Positions 18,541-27,640 of a stretch of DNA of 64,000 nt are shown piece by piece. The notes beneath the pieces were generated by a model. It saw only the letters and a list, made by a program, of their open reading frames with translations. It was not told the origin of the DNA and ran no database searches. The DNA comes from Algicola sagamiensis DSM 14643 (GTDB lineage: Bacteria > Pseudomonadota > Gammaproteobacteria > Enterobacterales > Alteromonadaceae): positions 109,350-173,349 of the forward strand of contig NZ_KB894500.1 in assembly GCF_000374485.1 (NCBI RefSeq), in the 5' to 3' direction. Each line of letters begins with the position of its first letter. Position 1 is the first letter of the stretch. Position numbers and translations under genes: made by a program.

Positions 18541-18654
18541 CCTGCCCTCCAGGCTTTTTGAAAAAGCATCATAAATTCACTTGCTTTTTTTTCGCATTGT
18601 CTAAACTTTAGCGAAGGATTTGTTTCCAAAATATAAGTATAGGATCGAAACTCA

Positions 18655-20763
18655 ATGGATAAAAAGTATGGATTTTTTCTGAGTATTCTATGCCCTTTGT
18701 GCGCTCCTGTTTGTCTCGCTACCGCATCACAACCTAAAAAAGGCGAAGAAGAATATATTGAGATCATCGAAGTCATTGCCCGTGGTCGGATTGAATCGAT
18801 TCAATCTGTTCCAGATGCTATTACTGCGCTTGGAGATGATGTAATCGAGAAAGCATTTTTAGAGGAGCCCTCAGACTTTATCCAATTAACCCCTAACTTA
18901 TTTCTTAGAGAAACTTTTCGTGCTGGTGCATCATTTATCTCGATGCGTGGGATTGGTACTGCACAGCAGGGCATGGCCCCAGTCAGCTATGTGGTTGATG
19001 GTGTTCAGGTTGCAGCGCTAGATTTTGTGAACCAGGAACTGGTGGATGTAGAACGGATAGAGGTATTACGTGGACCTCAAGGCGCACTTTATGGGTCCGG
19101 TGCAATGGCGGGTGCTGTAAACATTACAACGCGAATGCCTTCCATCGATCCAGAGCATAAAATTGCTTTTCGAAAAGGGCAGGGGGATTTGTCTCGGTTT
19201 GATGGGATGTCTTCAGGTGGCCTTTTTCATGAATACTGGACCTATCGATTAGTCGGGGGGATTGAGTCAGCAGATGGAACATTAAAGTCCCAACAGGGTG
19301 ATCGGCTTGACTTTAAAGATAAAAATTATTTAAAAGGTCGGGTGCTGTTTGATAATGATGACTGGCTGATCGATAGCCAATGGATGATCCAAAACTATAA
19401 AATGGGTGCGGTGCTTCAGGATGTCGTCGCCACAGCAGCAGATCTGAATGATACCGATGACCCAAAACCAGAGCGGAGTTTTATCGGAAGGGAACAGCGA
19501 CAGTTTAAGCAAGGTTCGATTCGGTTGAAAAGAATGCTCGATTGGGCCGATTTCTCAGGAACTTTCGCTTATGCTTCAGCCGATCAAAATCTTATTGCTG
19601 ATTCGGATTGGCATGCAACGGATGTTCTAGGGCTCAACTATGTGTTCCCTGATTTCAATGTCCTTGGTCGATTACAACAATTATCCGATGATTTTGATGT
19701 GTATAGTGGGGAAATTCGGATTACCTCCGCAGACGATGTTGATTTTCGTTGGCTTGGCGGTATCTATGGGCAGTTTCGGCGTGCAAAAGTCGTTCTCGCG
19801 CTTCCTTTAGAGCTGGAGGGCCATGTAATTGGACCATCCATCTATATTCGTGCAGATAAAAAATATGATCGGCTTGCTGCCATTTTCACACAAATCAATT
19901 ATGACTTTATGCCTGACTGGGAGCTGACGATTGGGCTCAGATATGACTATATTCAATATGATAATCAGCAGTTTAGCGATGAGGGATTTGCTAACCGTAT
20001 TTTATCCACAGATCCACATAGTGGAACATCTGTGTCGATACTGGAAAAAACAGATAAACGTTTCCAGCCTAAATTATCCCTTTCCAATCAAATGACAGAT
20101 GATTTTATGTGGTTTTATACCTACTCTGTCGGTTTTCGTCCTGGTTTTTTTAATACAGGCAATCATACGAGAGCGGAGCATACACGCAACCATGAAATCG
20201 GAAGTAAATATACGTTGAATGGCGATAGTCGACTCAATAGTTCTATCTTTATAATCGATTATTCCGATCAGCAGTTTTCAACCGTGATTAGTACGCCGCC
20301 TTTTCGTAAAACAACGAATATTCCACAAACCCAGATCACAGGTATGGAAGTTGAGTGGCATCACGAATGGGATCCGAATGTGAATACATCCTTATCACTA
20401 GGCACCTTGAATGGCTTGGTGAAAGATGGAAAACGATCACCGATGATGCCAAATTATGGTGGGGTTTTTACCCTAAATTTATTGAAGGAAACACCGAACC
20501 ATTGGTCGTTGCTGCATCGCCTCGATTACTTATTCCAAGGACATTACTTCACCGATGTTGAGAATACTCATCGTGCATCGGCTACGCAACAACTCAACAT
20601 TTTTCAACATTGGGATAAAGACGATCTCAGGTTTTCTCTTTTTATCAAAAATGTGTGGGATGAGCGTTATCCCAGCGACTTCAACGAATTGGAAGGCATT
20701 GGATTTATTCGCTCAACAAGCCGTGGAAGGACGTTTGGCGCCAGTATGACCTTACAGTTCTGA
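18655..20763 (+). CDS. TonB-dependent outer-membrane receptor
   Basis: 702 residues. Signal peptide to about residue 24 (CLATA), a possible TonB box EYIEIIEVIARG, a plug domain (SVPDAITALGDDVI, IQLTPNLFLRET, SMRGIGT, RIEVLRGPQGALYGSGAMAG) and a 22-strand-type barrel ending FGASMTLQF with terminal Phe. It imports siderophores, vitamins or glycans with energy from TonB-ExbBD; the plug and barrel resemble receptors of sphingomonad/alteromonad type rather than a known siderophore receptor. No Fur box is visible in the 114-base upstream gap. Its last 12 bases overlap the convergent EAL gene. Confidence 0.92.
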   Translation: MDKKYGFFLSILCPLCAPVCLATASQPKKGEEEYIEIIEVIARGRIESIQSVPDAITALGDDVIEKAFLEEPSDFIQLTPNLFLRETFRAGASFISMRGIGTAQQGMAPVSYVVDGVQVAALDFVNQELVDVERIEVLRGPQGALYGSGAMAGAVNITTRMPSIDPEHKIAFRKGQGDLSRFDGMSSGGLFHEYWTYRLVGGIESADGTLKSQQGDRLDFKDKNYLKGRVLFDNDDWLIDSQWMIQNYKMGAVLQDVVATAADLNDTDDPKPERSFIGREQRQFKQGSIRLKRMLDWADFSGTFAYASADQNLIADSDWHATDVLGLNYVFPDFNVLGRLQQLSDDFDVYSGEIRITSADDVDFRWLGGIYGQFRRAKVVLALPLELEGHVIGPSIYIRADKKYDRLAAIFTQINYDFMPDWELTIGLRYDYIQYDNQQFSDEGFANRILSTDPHSGTSVSILEKTDKRFQPKLSLSNQMTDDFMWFYTYSVGFRPGFFNTGNHTRAEHTRNHEIGSKYTLNGDSRLNSSIFIIDYSDQQFSTVISTPPFRKTTNIPQTQITGMEVEWHHEWDPNVNTSLSLGTLNGLVKDGKRSPMMPNYGGVFTLNLLKETPNHWSLLHRLDYLFQGHYFTDVENTHRASATQQLNIFQHWDKDDLRFSLFIKNVWDERYPSDFNELEGIGFIRSTSRGRTFGASMTLQF

Positions 20764-23265
20764 TACTTTTGTTTGTCTGGTTTCATTTTTGACATTCAAC
20801 CATTTTAAGTAAGCATCCATGGGCAGTGCTTCAGAAAAATAATATCCTTGGGCCAGATCACAACCGTATTGTTTCAGCAAGTTTGCGGTTGCTTCGCCTG
20901 CTTCTGGGTCAATTCCTTCTGCAATCACGAGGACACCAAGGCTGTTTGCCATTTCTATCGTTGCTTTTACAATATTTGCATGGCGTTTCTTCAGCGCCAT
21001 ATTTTGTATGAACGTTCGGTCAATTTTCAATTCATGGAAAGAAAGATCATTCAAAAAATGTAAAGAAGAATACCCTGAGCCATAGTCATCGATGGCGACA
21101 CGAAACCCAAGCGCATTGAGTTGTTCAACGACTTCAATTGTTTTTGCTGGATCCTCGACCGTTGTGGACTCCGTCAACTCTAGGATGATTTGTGATGGAG
21201 AAAGATTGTATTCATGGAGCTGTGTCAGCAAGTGTGCCATAAAGCCTCTATCTCTTAAGTTACGTGGAGAAATATTCAAAGCGATTCTGTGTTTTGAAGA
21301 GAGCTGAGCAAATTTCGCCTGACACTGAAAAGCTTCTGTAATAATCCACTCTGTAAGTTGATTAATCTGTCGTGTGTCTTCTGCCAGTTGGATAGAAACT
21401 TTTGGATGGATTTCGCCTTTTTCTGGATGATTCCAGCGAAGGAGCGCTTCACAGCCTACAATCATGCCTGTCCTCAAATTAATTTGTGGTTGAAAGAAAA
21501 GCTGAAGGGACTTGGTTTCTAATGCATGCTGCAAGTCGGCAGCCAAGGAGAGGTGTTCTTGCAAGTCATCGCCTTGCTTTGGGCTGAATATAGCACAATT
21601 ATCCAAACTTGAGCGTGCCAGTTCGATGGACTGAATCGCTCGTTTGATAATTGTTTTCACACTATCGCCATGTTGCGGGAAGTATGCGGCCCCAATATAG
21701 CAAGGGATTGAAATTCGAAATCCTGATATTTGTACGGGTGAGCAGAAAGCATCCTTTAAAGCTAAAAAATAGTAACTCAGCTCGTCACGCGCGACGGTAC
21801 CATCAATCGCGATAGCGAAGTGATCTTCATCGATTTTTGCCAGTTTACAATGACTGCTGGCATGGGTGTCGATATCCAGCAGATCAGTCAGTGCTAACAG
21901 TGCATCTCTGACTTTATGGCTGATCCCTGATAAATAACGGTTCACGTTTCGTTCACCAATGGATGGCTTTAACTGTTGCAACATGTCAATTCGGATGAGA
22001 ACAAGCGTATACGGCTTTTGTTGCTCATGTCGGTATTGCAAACTGTGCTCAATACCAAGGTGGTTTGGAAGCCCCGTTGTAATATCGTGGGTAACATAGT
22101 AAATCTTGGCGGCTTCTCCTTCGCGAAGTCGACTGATCATCGATAACACGAGTAATGTTGCAGTAATAAAGTTACTTAGGAAAATAGCATTGTCATGGAA
22201 GAAATTGGTTGAGGATGACCAACCATCAGAGCTTACGGTGAGTCCAAGGCTAAATAAAAACGAAAACCACGCCAACAACATCGGGCGTGTCCAGGAATAG
22301 TGAATACTCCGTACATAGTGAGATAGGTGAATAAACGCAATCAATGAAATAAGAAATAAGGGGACGCCTTGCGCATCATTTGTATACACAGGCCACCAGA
22401 ATGAAGATGTAATCGATAAAGCAACTAAGGATAAAAAGGTGATGAAGTGAAGCCAAATTGGACGCCTGGCATCGACGAGCCCGTGGCAGATTAAATACAG
22501 ACCGATAACCGTTGTCAGTCGAATTGACAAGAGGTTATTACCAAATGTGCTCAGGTGTATGGGCGGGAATGGCCACAAGTAGACTGGTGTTGCCAGTGAG
22601 CTATCAAATAAAAACCAGCACAACCAGCAGGTTAAAAAAAGGAGGGATAGGTCACGTAGTCGAAAAAATAAAAGCAAAAAATAAGCACAAGTCAAAAATG
22701 CAACACCAAAGCATCCACCCCAGAAAAACGTTGAGAGTTTGCGGTTTGTTTCGAAATTTTCAGAGTCAGTGATGATAAATCGGCAGCATGGGTTATTTTT
22801 TGAGACTCGGCTTGATAACACGAAGAACAGGCTTTCATAAGGTGGAAGTGTGACGATAACATAGTTATTTGTTCGGTTGACCTCAACAAGATAAAGCTCG
22901 TGTTTATGAAAGCTTTCTCGGATTTCTGGTGTTTCTTGAATCGACTCCAAACGAAAGTTGATGGTATTTGGTGTGAGTACAATTCGGTTGGTTTTATCGG
23001 TATCGTTCGAGAGATAAAAGCCAAAGCGATGTTGAGCGACCCCAGCACCATCATCCGTTGAATCGATATATTGTGACTGAATTTTAATACCATTCACCGC
23101 ATAGATGGTTGAATCATCATGATTAAGTTGTTGCTTCATTTCCAAGCTGGAAGCGCTTGCATGAGCGATCACCAGACCAAGGCAACTCAGCATCAGGAAT
23201 GCAGTGAGAAAAATGGGAAGAAATTGGAACCAATCGTTAGGAGAGCCAGCCAGATTTAGGCGCAT
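20752..23265 (-). CDS. 7TM-sensor (7TMR-DISM-like) degenerate GGDEF-EAL protein
   Basis: 837 residues. An N-terminal hydrophobic anchor, a periplasmic beta-rich domain of about 150 residues, then seven or so TM helices (about residues 185-380), which is the 7TMR-DISM arrangement. Next comes a GGDEF-type domain whose active site is lost (KIDEDHFAIAI), and a C-terminal EAL domain with intact catalytic residues: CEALLRW, ALNISPRNL, LELTEST, DDYGSGYSSL, KIDRTFI, VIAEGI and AQGYYFSEAL. It likely degrades c-di-GMP in response to a ligand, possibly a carbohydrate. It converges with the TonB receptor gene and overlaps it by 12 bases. Confidence 0.86.
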   Translation of the reverse strand: MRLNLAGSPNDWFQFLPIFLTAFLMLSCLGLVIAHASASSLEMKQQLNHDDSTIYAVNGIKIQSQYIDSTDDGAGVAQHRFGFYLSNDTDKTNRIVLTPNTINFRLESIQETPEIRESFHKHELYLVEVNRTNNYVIVTLPPYESLFFVLSSRVSKNNPCCRFIITDSENFETNRKLSTFFWGGCFGVAFLTCAYFLLLFFRLRDLSLLFLTCWLCWFLFDSSLATPVYLWPFPPIHLSTFGNNLLSIRLTTVIGLYLICHGLVDARRPIWLHFITFLSLVALSITSSFWWPVYTNDAQGVPLFLISLIAFIHLSHYVRSIHYSWTRPMLLAWFSFLFSLGLTVSSDGWSSSTNFFHDNAIFLSNFITATLLVLSMISRLREGEAAKIYYVTHDITTGLPNHLGIEHSLQYRHEQQKPYTLVLIRIDMLQQLKPSIGERNVNRYLSGISHKVRDALLALTDLLDIDTHASSHCKLAKIDEDHFAIAIDGTVARDELSYYFLALKDAFCSPVQISGFRISIPCYIGAAYFPQHGDSVKTIIKRAIQSIELARSSLDNCAIFSPKQGDDLQEHLSLAADLQHALETKSLQLFFQPQINLRTGMIVGCEALLRWNHPEKGEIHPKVSIQLAEDTRQINQLTEWIITEAFQCQAKFAQLSSKHRIALNISPRNLRDRGFMAHLLTQLHEYNLSPSQIILELTESTTVEDPAKTIEVVEQLNALGFRVAIDDYGSGYSSLHFLNDLSFHELKIDRTFIQNMALKKRHANIVKATIEMANSLGVLVIAEGIDPEAGEATANLLKQYGCDLAQGYYFSEALPMDAYLKWLNVKNETRQTKVSEL

Positions 23266-23380
23266 AGTGGCAAGAACTTATTGTCGTTATTGGTTTTTTC
23301 TAGTATGAACAATCTTTCAGAAAAAACCAAAACGACGCTTTAAATCGCTCGAGTAATCGCATACATCTTCGGAGATGAGC

Positions 23381-23974
23381 TTACCCTTCAACTGTATCTT
23401 CGTTGATCCGACTGGCAACAGCACTGCTTTGGTGCTTATATTTTGCATCGGTGCGTGCATGATATGGACGTGCAGCTTCACCTGTCATGGTCTCAAAACT
23501 AATTGCGCCAATTTTCATGAGTGGTCTTAAAGCAAGTGGCAGCTTTCCGCTATTGTAAAACTCTAGGACGATATTGCCAGACCAACCTGGATCAATCCGA
23601 TGCGCAGTGACGTGTACCATCAACCCTAATCTCGCCAAAGAAGAACGCCCATCAAGCCATCCTACAATATCAGCGGGTAAAGTTACTGATTCATAAGTAA
23701 TGGCAAGTGCGAGTTCGCCCGGATGAAGGAAAAAAGCTTCGTCATCAGAAATGTAAATTTCTTCACTCATCACTGATTCGAGCTGAGACTGAACTTCGTC
23801 TCTCGGCCCACTGAGGTCGATGAAGGGTGCTGCATGATCGCGAAAGACGCGGAAGCTATGCCCAAGGCGCATATCAACAGTGACACCACTGATCATGTCT
23901 TTCTTTGGTGCTGGCTCGATTTGAATTCGGCCTTGTGCAATTTCTTGTTCGATATCTTTATCGCAAAGTCTCAT
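23381..23974 (-). CDS. dcd: dCTP deaminase
   Basis: 197 residues (E. coli 193). The trimeric dUTPase-fold family is recognised from [54 protein letters not shown] and [10 protein letters not shown]. Glu in VLEFYN and the GRSS loop contribute to the active site. The enzyme makes dUTP from dCTP, the main route to dTMP in enteric-type bacteria. It is the second gene after apbC, spaced by 3 bases, as in many gammaproteobacteria. Confidence 0.97.
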   Translation of the reverse strand: MRLCDKDIEQEIAQGRIQIEPAPKKDMISGVTVDMRLGHSFRVFRDHAAPFIDLSGPRDEVQSQLESVMSEEIYISDDEAFFLHPGELALAITYESVTLPADIVGWLDGRSSLARLGLMVHVTAHRIDPGWSGNIVLEFYNSGKLPLALRPLMKIGAISFETMTGEAARPYHARTDAKYKHQSSAVASRINEDTVEG

Positions 23975-23977
23975 CGG

Positions 23978-25048
23978 TTAGTCATCCGTCATGATAATTT
24001 CTGGTTGTTTCGCCTGTGCGTATTGGCGTGCATAGTGAAGTCTGCTTGCTGCTTTTTGACCAATTTGTCGATAAAGCGCTGCGACCTGCGTATCCAAATG
24101 GGAGAGTGCATGTCCACAATCAGCTGCTTCACGAATCGAAGATTGAAGTGGAAACTGTCCCAACACTTCAACCTGATATCTTGTTGCTAGGTCCTGTGCA
24201 CCCATTTGGCCAAATATCATGTCTTCATGGCCGCACGAGGGGCAGTGATAATAACTCATGTTTTCGATTAAGCCAATGATTGGTACATTCACTTCTTGAA
24301 ACATTGTCAGACCTTTTCTTGCATCTGCAAGTGCAATATCTTGTGGCGTTGTGACGATGACAGCACCGGAGCAAGGCACCTGCTGAGACATCGTCAGTTG
24401 AATATCACCTGTACCTGGCGGCATATCAACAATAAGGTAATCAAGTGTTCCCCAGTCGGTTTCTGAAAGAAGCTGTTGTAATGTTTTAGATGCCATTGGC
24501 CCACGCCAGATCGTTGCTTTTTCCTCTGGTACCAAAAAGCCGATCGACATGAGTTTTACACTATCGACCAGTATGGGCTTGAGTTGATGCTGATCTTCTG
24601 TGACGGGTTTTTGATCTTTGACGCCCATCATGAGCGGAATAGAAGGCCCATAAATATCGGCATCCAGTAATCCAACTTTGGCACCATCTTCCGCAAGTGC
24701 CCGTGCTAAATTAACAGCTGTTGTTGACTTACCGACACCACCTTTTCCAGAAGAGACAAGTAGTATGTGTTGGATCTGTTTATAAGTCTTTTGAGAGTGA
24801 TCTGGCACAAACTCAATGGACCACTTAAAGTCAGGTGAGTCAGAAAACAAATCGGTCAGGTCTTGTTCCAAAGTATGACCAACAGGAAATGGAATTTGGA
24901 AAACACAGCATGTTGAGGACAGAAAATGGGTGTACTTCGCGAGTCCTTCTGGAAGAAGCTCATGGGTAAATTTCTTGATGCGTGCTTGGATATCGGCAGA
25001 AGGTTTAGACTCTTTTTTGGAAAAAAATCTTGGAAAAAAACCAGTCAT
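23978..25048 (-). CDS. apbC: Iron-sulfur cluster carrier protein Mrp/ApbC
   Basis: 356 residues (E. coli Mrp 369). A deviant Walker A motif LLVSSGKGGVGKSTTAVNLA starts the P-loop ATPase domain, followed by LLDADIYGPSIPLMMG, PPGTGDIQLTMSQ and ENMSYYHCPSCGH with the CxxC that holds a bridging cluster. The N-terminal MIP18-like domain is present but divergent. The ATG at 25048 is preferred; the frame extends to 25126 without support. It transfers Fe-S clusters to apoproteins. Operon with dcd. Confidence 0.95.
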   Translation of the reverse strand: MTGFFPRFFSKKESKPSADIQARIKKFTHELLPEGLAKYTHFLSSTCCVFQIPFPVGHTLEQDLTDLFSDSPDFKWSIEFVPDHSQKTYKQIQHILLVSSGKGGVGKSTTAVNLARALAEDGAKVGLLDADIYGPSIPLMMGVKDQKPVTEDQHQLKPILVDSVKLMSIGFLVPEEKATIWRGPMASKTLQQLLSETDWGTLDYLIVDMPPGTGDIQLTMSQQVPCSGAVIVTTPQDIALADARKGLTMFQEVNVPIIGLIENMSYYHCPSCGHEDMIFGQMGAQDLATRYQVEVLGQFPLQSSIREAADCGHALSHLDTQVAALYRQIGQKAASRLHYARQYAQAKQPEIIMTDD

Positions 25049-25364
25049 GGCAATTACTCTATTTCTTGATAGCAAGTTTATATCCGCGAAACGAAATGGT
25101 GCGCTCCAACACAATGGTATTGTCAAGTTGTGTATTGTACATGAGTCCAGTGGATTGATGCTATGACTCTTCGAGGCTGTTTCAGGATTCTTTCAAATTT
25201 TTAGACACCCTATTTTCATTCTTTACATAAACGACATATAAATTAGGTACATTTTCACGTAAGCTTGATTGTGATTCGCAAAGAGGTACGAATACTTAAG
25301 TGTGAATATGTAAACTTGAGTCTAAAGATAACAATAAAAAACAAAAGCAAGAAAGGGGGTCCTC
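25049..25364. other. Divergent intergenic region, 316 bases
   Basis: AT-rich gap between apbC (minus) and the 25365 gene (plus). TTTTCA and TATAAA near 25213-25242 are a weak candidate promoter for the plus-strand gene. I see no repeat, operator or small ORF in it that I can support. Confidence 0.4.
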
Positions 25365-25979
25365 ATGGGCATGCTCATTTTCTCAGCAAATGACAATGTT
25401 GAGCTCATCAACGAAATACAAGAAGAACACCACAAGCGATTTGGCTTTTATATGATTGCGGAAGGCGTGGAGACATGGATCATTCATCAGGATGACGCTG
25501 GACAAGTTCTGGGTGGGGTTGCGATTGCAACGCTGACGGAGCAGTCTTATCCATTCGTTGTTGAAGAATATGACTATGCGCTTCCAGGGACGTTATCGGA
25601 AGGAAAAGAGGTAACAAATTTGTTCAAGTTTGTGGAAGATCGCCAGACAAACAAATATAAATTATTGTTTGCAGCCTATACGCAACTTCAGAAAATGGGT
25701 TTAAAGTATGGGATCATGTTTACACGCCGAAAGTATGTGGATGAATTATTAAATATTGGTGTGCATTTCCAGAAAATTCGCCCTGCTGTATCAGCTATTG
25801 ATGTTCCGCGAGCAATCGAAAATTTAAGGAAAGTGTATGGTGATCAAATTCAAGAAGAAGGTGAGACGAAGTATTTGGCATATGATACACCACGCTCTTA
25901 TTTCTTCGTGTTGCAGCAAACCGATGCACTCTTACAAAGTTCAAAAGAAACACAACAGTTTTTAGAAAAGTTTCTATAA
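25365..25979 (+). CDS. GNAT-fold acyltransferase-like protein (thermostable-hemolysin or autoinducer-synthase-like)
   Basis: 204 residues, with GGGGG before the ATG. The pattern resembles the thermostable hemolysin family and also the LuxI-type fold: a Glu-containing strand (SEGKEVTNLFKFVED), then a helix (KLLFAAYTQLQKMG) and LKYGIMFTRRKYVDELLNIGVHF, ending with a C-terminal helix. Both are GNAT-related. The LuxI-invariant Arg and Trp residues are not evident, so I favour the hemolysin-like family. No luxR-like gene is adjacent. Function unresolved. Confidence 0.5.
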   Translation: MGMLIFSANDNVELINEIQEEHHKRFGFYMIAEGVETWIIHQDDAGQVLGGVAIATLTEQSYPFVVEEYDYALPGTLSEGKEVTNLFKFVEDRQTNKYKLLFAAYTQLQKMGLKYGIMFTRRKYVDELLNIGVHFQKIRPAVSAIDVPRAIENLRKVYGDQIQEEGETKYLAYDTPRSYFFVLQQTDALLQSSKETQQFLEKFL

Positions 25980-26051
25980 GTTCAATCTGTCTATTGACCA
26001 ATGACCTTGGGAAATCAATTGCACCAGTCCGGTGATTGATTGATTTCTATC

Positions 26052-26076
26052 AGGCGTTCTTTAGAGCGCCTTTTTT
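26052..26076 (+). terminator. Terminator after the 25365 gene
   Basis: AGGCGTTCT and AGAGCGCCT form a stem with a two-base loop and one G-U pair, then TTTTTT. Confidence 0.75.
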
Positions 26077-26183
26077 ATGGAGTGAAACCAGTAAGAATTG
26101 AATAAACAAGTGCAGATAGACACGCAGCTAAAAATTATCTCAATGCACCTGCTTATCTTGGGTGTTGTAATTATAAGTTGTAC

Positions 26184-26393
26184 TTATAAAACGACAACGT
26201 TTTCAGCTTTAGGCCCTTTATTTCCTTGCTCTAAGGAGAATTGAACGCGCTGGCCTTCAGCGAGAGAACGAACACCCGCATTACGTAGTGCTGTGTAGTG
26301 GACAAAGACATCACTGCCGCCTTCATCTTGAATAAAACCAAAACCCTTTTCTTCATTGAACCACTTCACAGTACCAACTGATTGATTTGACAT
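26184..26393 (-). CDS. Cold-shock domain protein (CspA family)
   Basis: 69 residues with both RNA-binding motifs: [13 protein letters not shown] (RNP1) and [10 protein letters not shown] (RNP2-like), ending PKAENVVVL. Members are single-strand nucleic-acid chaperones; some are cold-induced, others growth-phase controlled. The promoter gives a leader of about 30 bases, without the long 5' UTR of the cold-inducible cspA genes, so constitutive or growth-phase expression is more likely. Confidence 0.96.
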   Translation of the reverse strand: MSNQSVGTVKWFNEEKGFGFIQDEGGSDVFVHYTALRNAGVRSLAEGQRVQFSLEQGNKGPKAENVVVL

Positions 26394-26429
26394 GTAAATA
26401 ACCCTTACTCGTTTAAACAGGCACCTATC

Positions 26430-26457
26430 ATTATATGTGATGGGATCTGAACGTCAA
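26430..26457 (-). promoter_or_regulatory. Promoter of the cold-shock gene
   Basis: TTGACG (complement of 26452-26457) and TATAAT (complement of 26430-26435), spacer 16; a near-consensus sigma70 promoter just upstream of the csp start. Confidence 0.75.
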
Positions 26458-26512
26458 TTCCATTATCGGTACAAGTTGTGTATTTATTACACGCAAACAT
26501 TTGTTACTGAGT

Positions 26513-26788
26513 CTATATCGTCCTAAATGCTGATGCCTCGAAAGGATCAATGTGTTGCAAATCGACCTGACTGACTTCGGCAAGCTCTGGTCCCTGATGA
26601 AGGTAGTCAATAAGTTGTTGAATCGAATCATGGTCGCCACAAGCTTTGACTTCAACACGCCCATCTGGAAGATTTTTTGCATAGCCAATCAGATGGAGAG
26701 ATTGTGCAACTTTTTGAGTTGATGCGCGGAACCATACCCCTTGTACCTTGCCTGAAACAAGGGCAAGAATCGCTTCGTGTTGTGTCAT
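26513..26788 (-). CDS. acyP: Acylphosphatase
   Basis: 91 residues (E. coli 92). The catalytic Arg lies in GKVQGVWFRAST and the Asn in GYAKNLPDGRVEV, both conserved. The enzyme hydrolyses acyl phosphates such as carbamoyl phosphate and acetyl phosphate. It stands alone on the minus strand upstream of the csp gene and is divergent from the next binding-protein gene. Confidence 0.94.
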   Translation of the reverse strand: MTQHEAILALVSGKVQGVWFRASTQKVAQSLHLIGYAKNLPDGRVEVKACGDHDSIQQLIDYLHQGPELAEVSQVDLQHIDPFEASAFRTI

Positions 26789-26850
26789 TTTCTATTTTCC
26801 TCTGCTTGACACCCTATACTTGATGTTACAGGTATTGTCTTGGTCATGAT

Positions 26851-27633
26851 ATGAGAATTTTTATTTTATTCTTGTGTATGTTTTGGAACCAGCCCGTGAT
26901 TGGCTCTCGAATATTGCTGACCAATGGGGAATGGCCGCCAATTTTGTCAGAAAATCTTCTAGAACATGGGTTTGGCTCTGCAATTGTAGAAGCTGCTTTT
27001 GCTGAGCAAGGTGTCTTAGTGTATTGGGAATTTCTGCCGTGGAAGCGGGCCTATCATAAAGCGGAAGTCGGGTCGCTTGACGGCACAGTTTTATGGGTGA
27101 AGACTCAGGAGCGAGAAAAATCGTTTCTGTTTACGCATTCAGTGATTGAAGATCGTGAGTTCTTTTATTTTAAACAAGGCACTCAGTTTCGTTGGAAGAC
27201 ATTCAAAGACTTAAAAAAATTTGTGATTGGATTGAACAGCCATGCAAAATACCCAGCCCTCCAAGCAGCACTTGATGCTGGAGAACTGAACTATACCGCA
27301 GGTGGTGTTTACGAAAAGCAATTACAGAAAGTACTCGCTGGCCGAGTGGATATTACGCCATTGACAGAAATTGTGGGTGAATACTTAATCCGAACGAGCC
27401 TAACGCCGAAACAGCGCGCAGTGATCCAACGCGATACCCGTGTGCTGGATACACGTCAATATCATGTGATGATCTCCAAAAGTGCTTTGAGAGCACAATA
27501 CTGGGTGAAAACCTTCAATATTGGACTGGCCCGTATTAGGGCAAATGGAAAGTATCAAGCTCTCCTCAGAGAACTTGAAACAGGGAAGTTTGATAAAAAA
27601 GTGAATACAGAACTGAAAGGTAAGAAAAGATAA
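26851..27633 (+). CDS. Orphan periplasmic solute-binding protein
   Basis: 260 residues. A short signal peptide (MRIFILFLCMFWNQPVIG), then the mature start SRILLTNGEWPPILSENLLEHGF, the same EWPP pattern as the protein at 9011, followed by PWKRAYHKAE and LAGRVDITPL. It belongs to the SBP_bac_3 class but no transport genes are near. It ends 7 bases before the stop of the convergent hybrid kinase; whether it signals to that kinase is inference only. Ligand unknown. Confidence 0.78.
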   Translation: MRIFILFLCMFWNQPVIGSRILLTNGEWPPILSENLLEHGFGSAIVEAAFAEQGVLVYWEFLPWKRAYHKAEVGSLDGTVLWVKTQEREKSFLFTHSVIEDREFFYFKQGTQFRWKTFKDLKKFVIGLNSHAKYPALQAALDAGELNYTAGGVYEKQLQKVLAGRVDITPLTEIVGEYLIRTSLTPKQRAVIQRDTRVLDTRQYHVMISKSALRAQYWVKTFNIGLARIRANGKYQALLRELETGKFDKKVNTELKGKKR

Positions 27634-27640
27634 ACAGGGT

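Noticed and set aside
25365..25979. Firm call as LuxI autoinducer synthase
   Set aside because: The invariant Arg and Trp residues of LuxI proteins are not found in their usual places and no luxR-type gene is adjacent.
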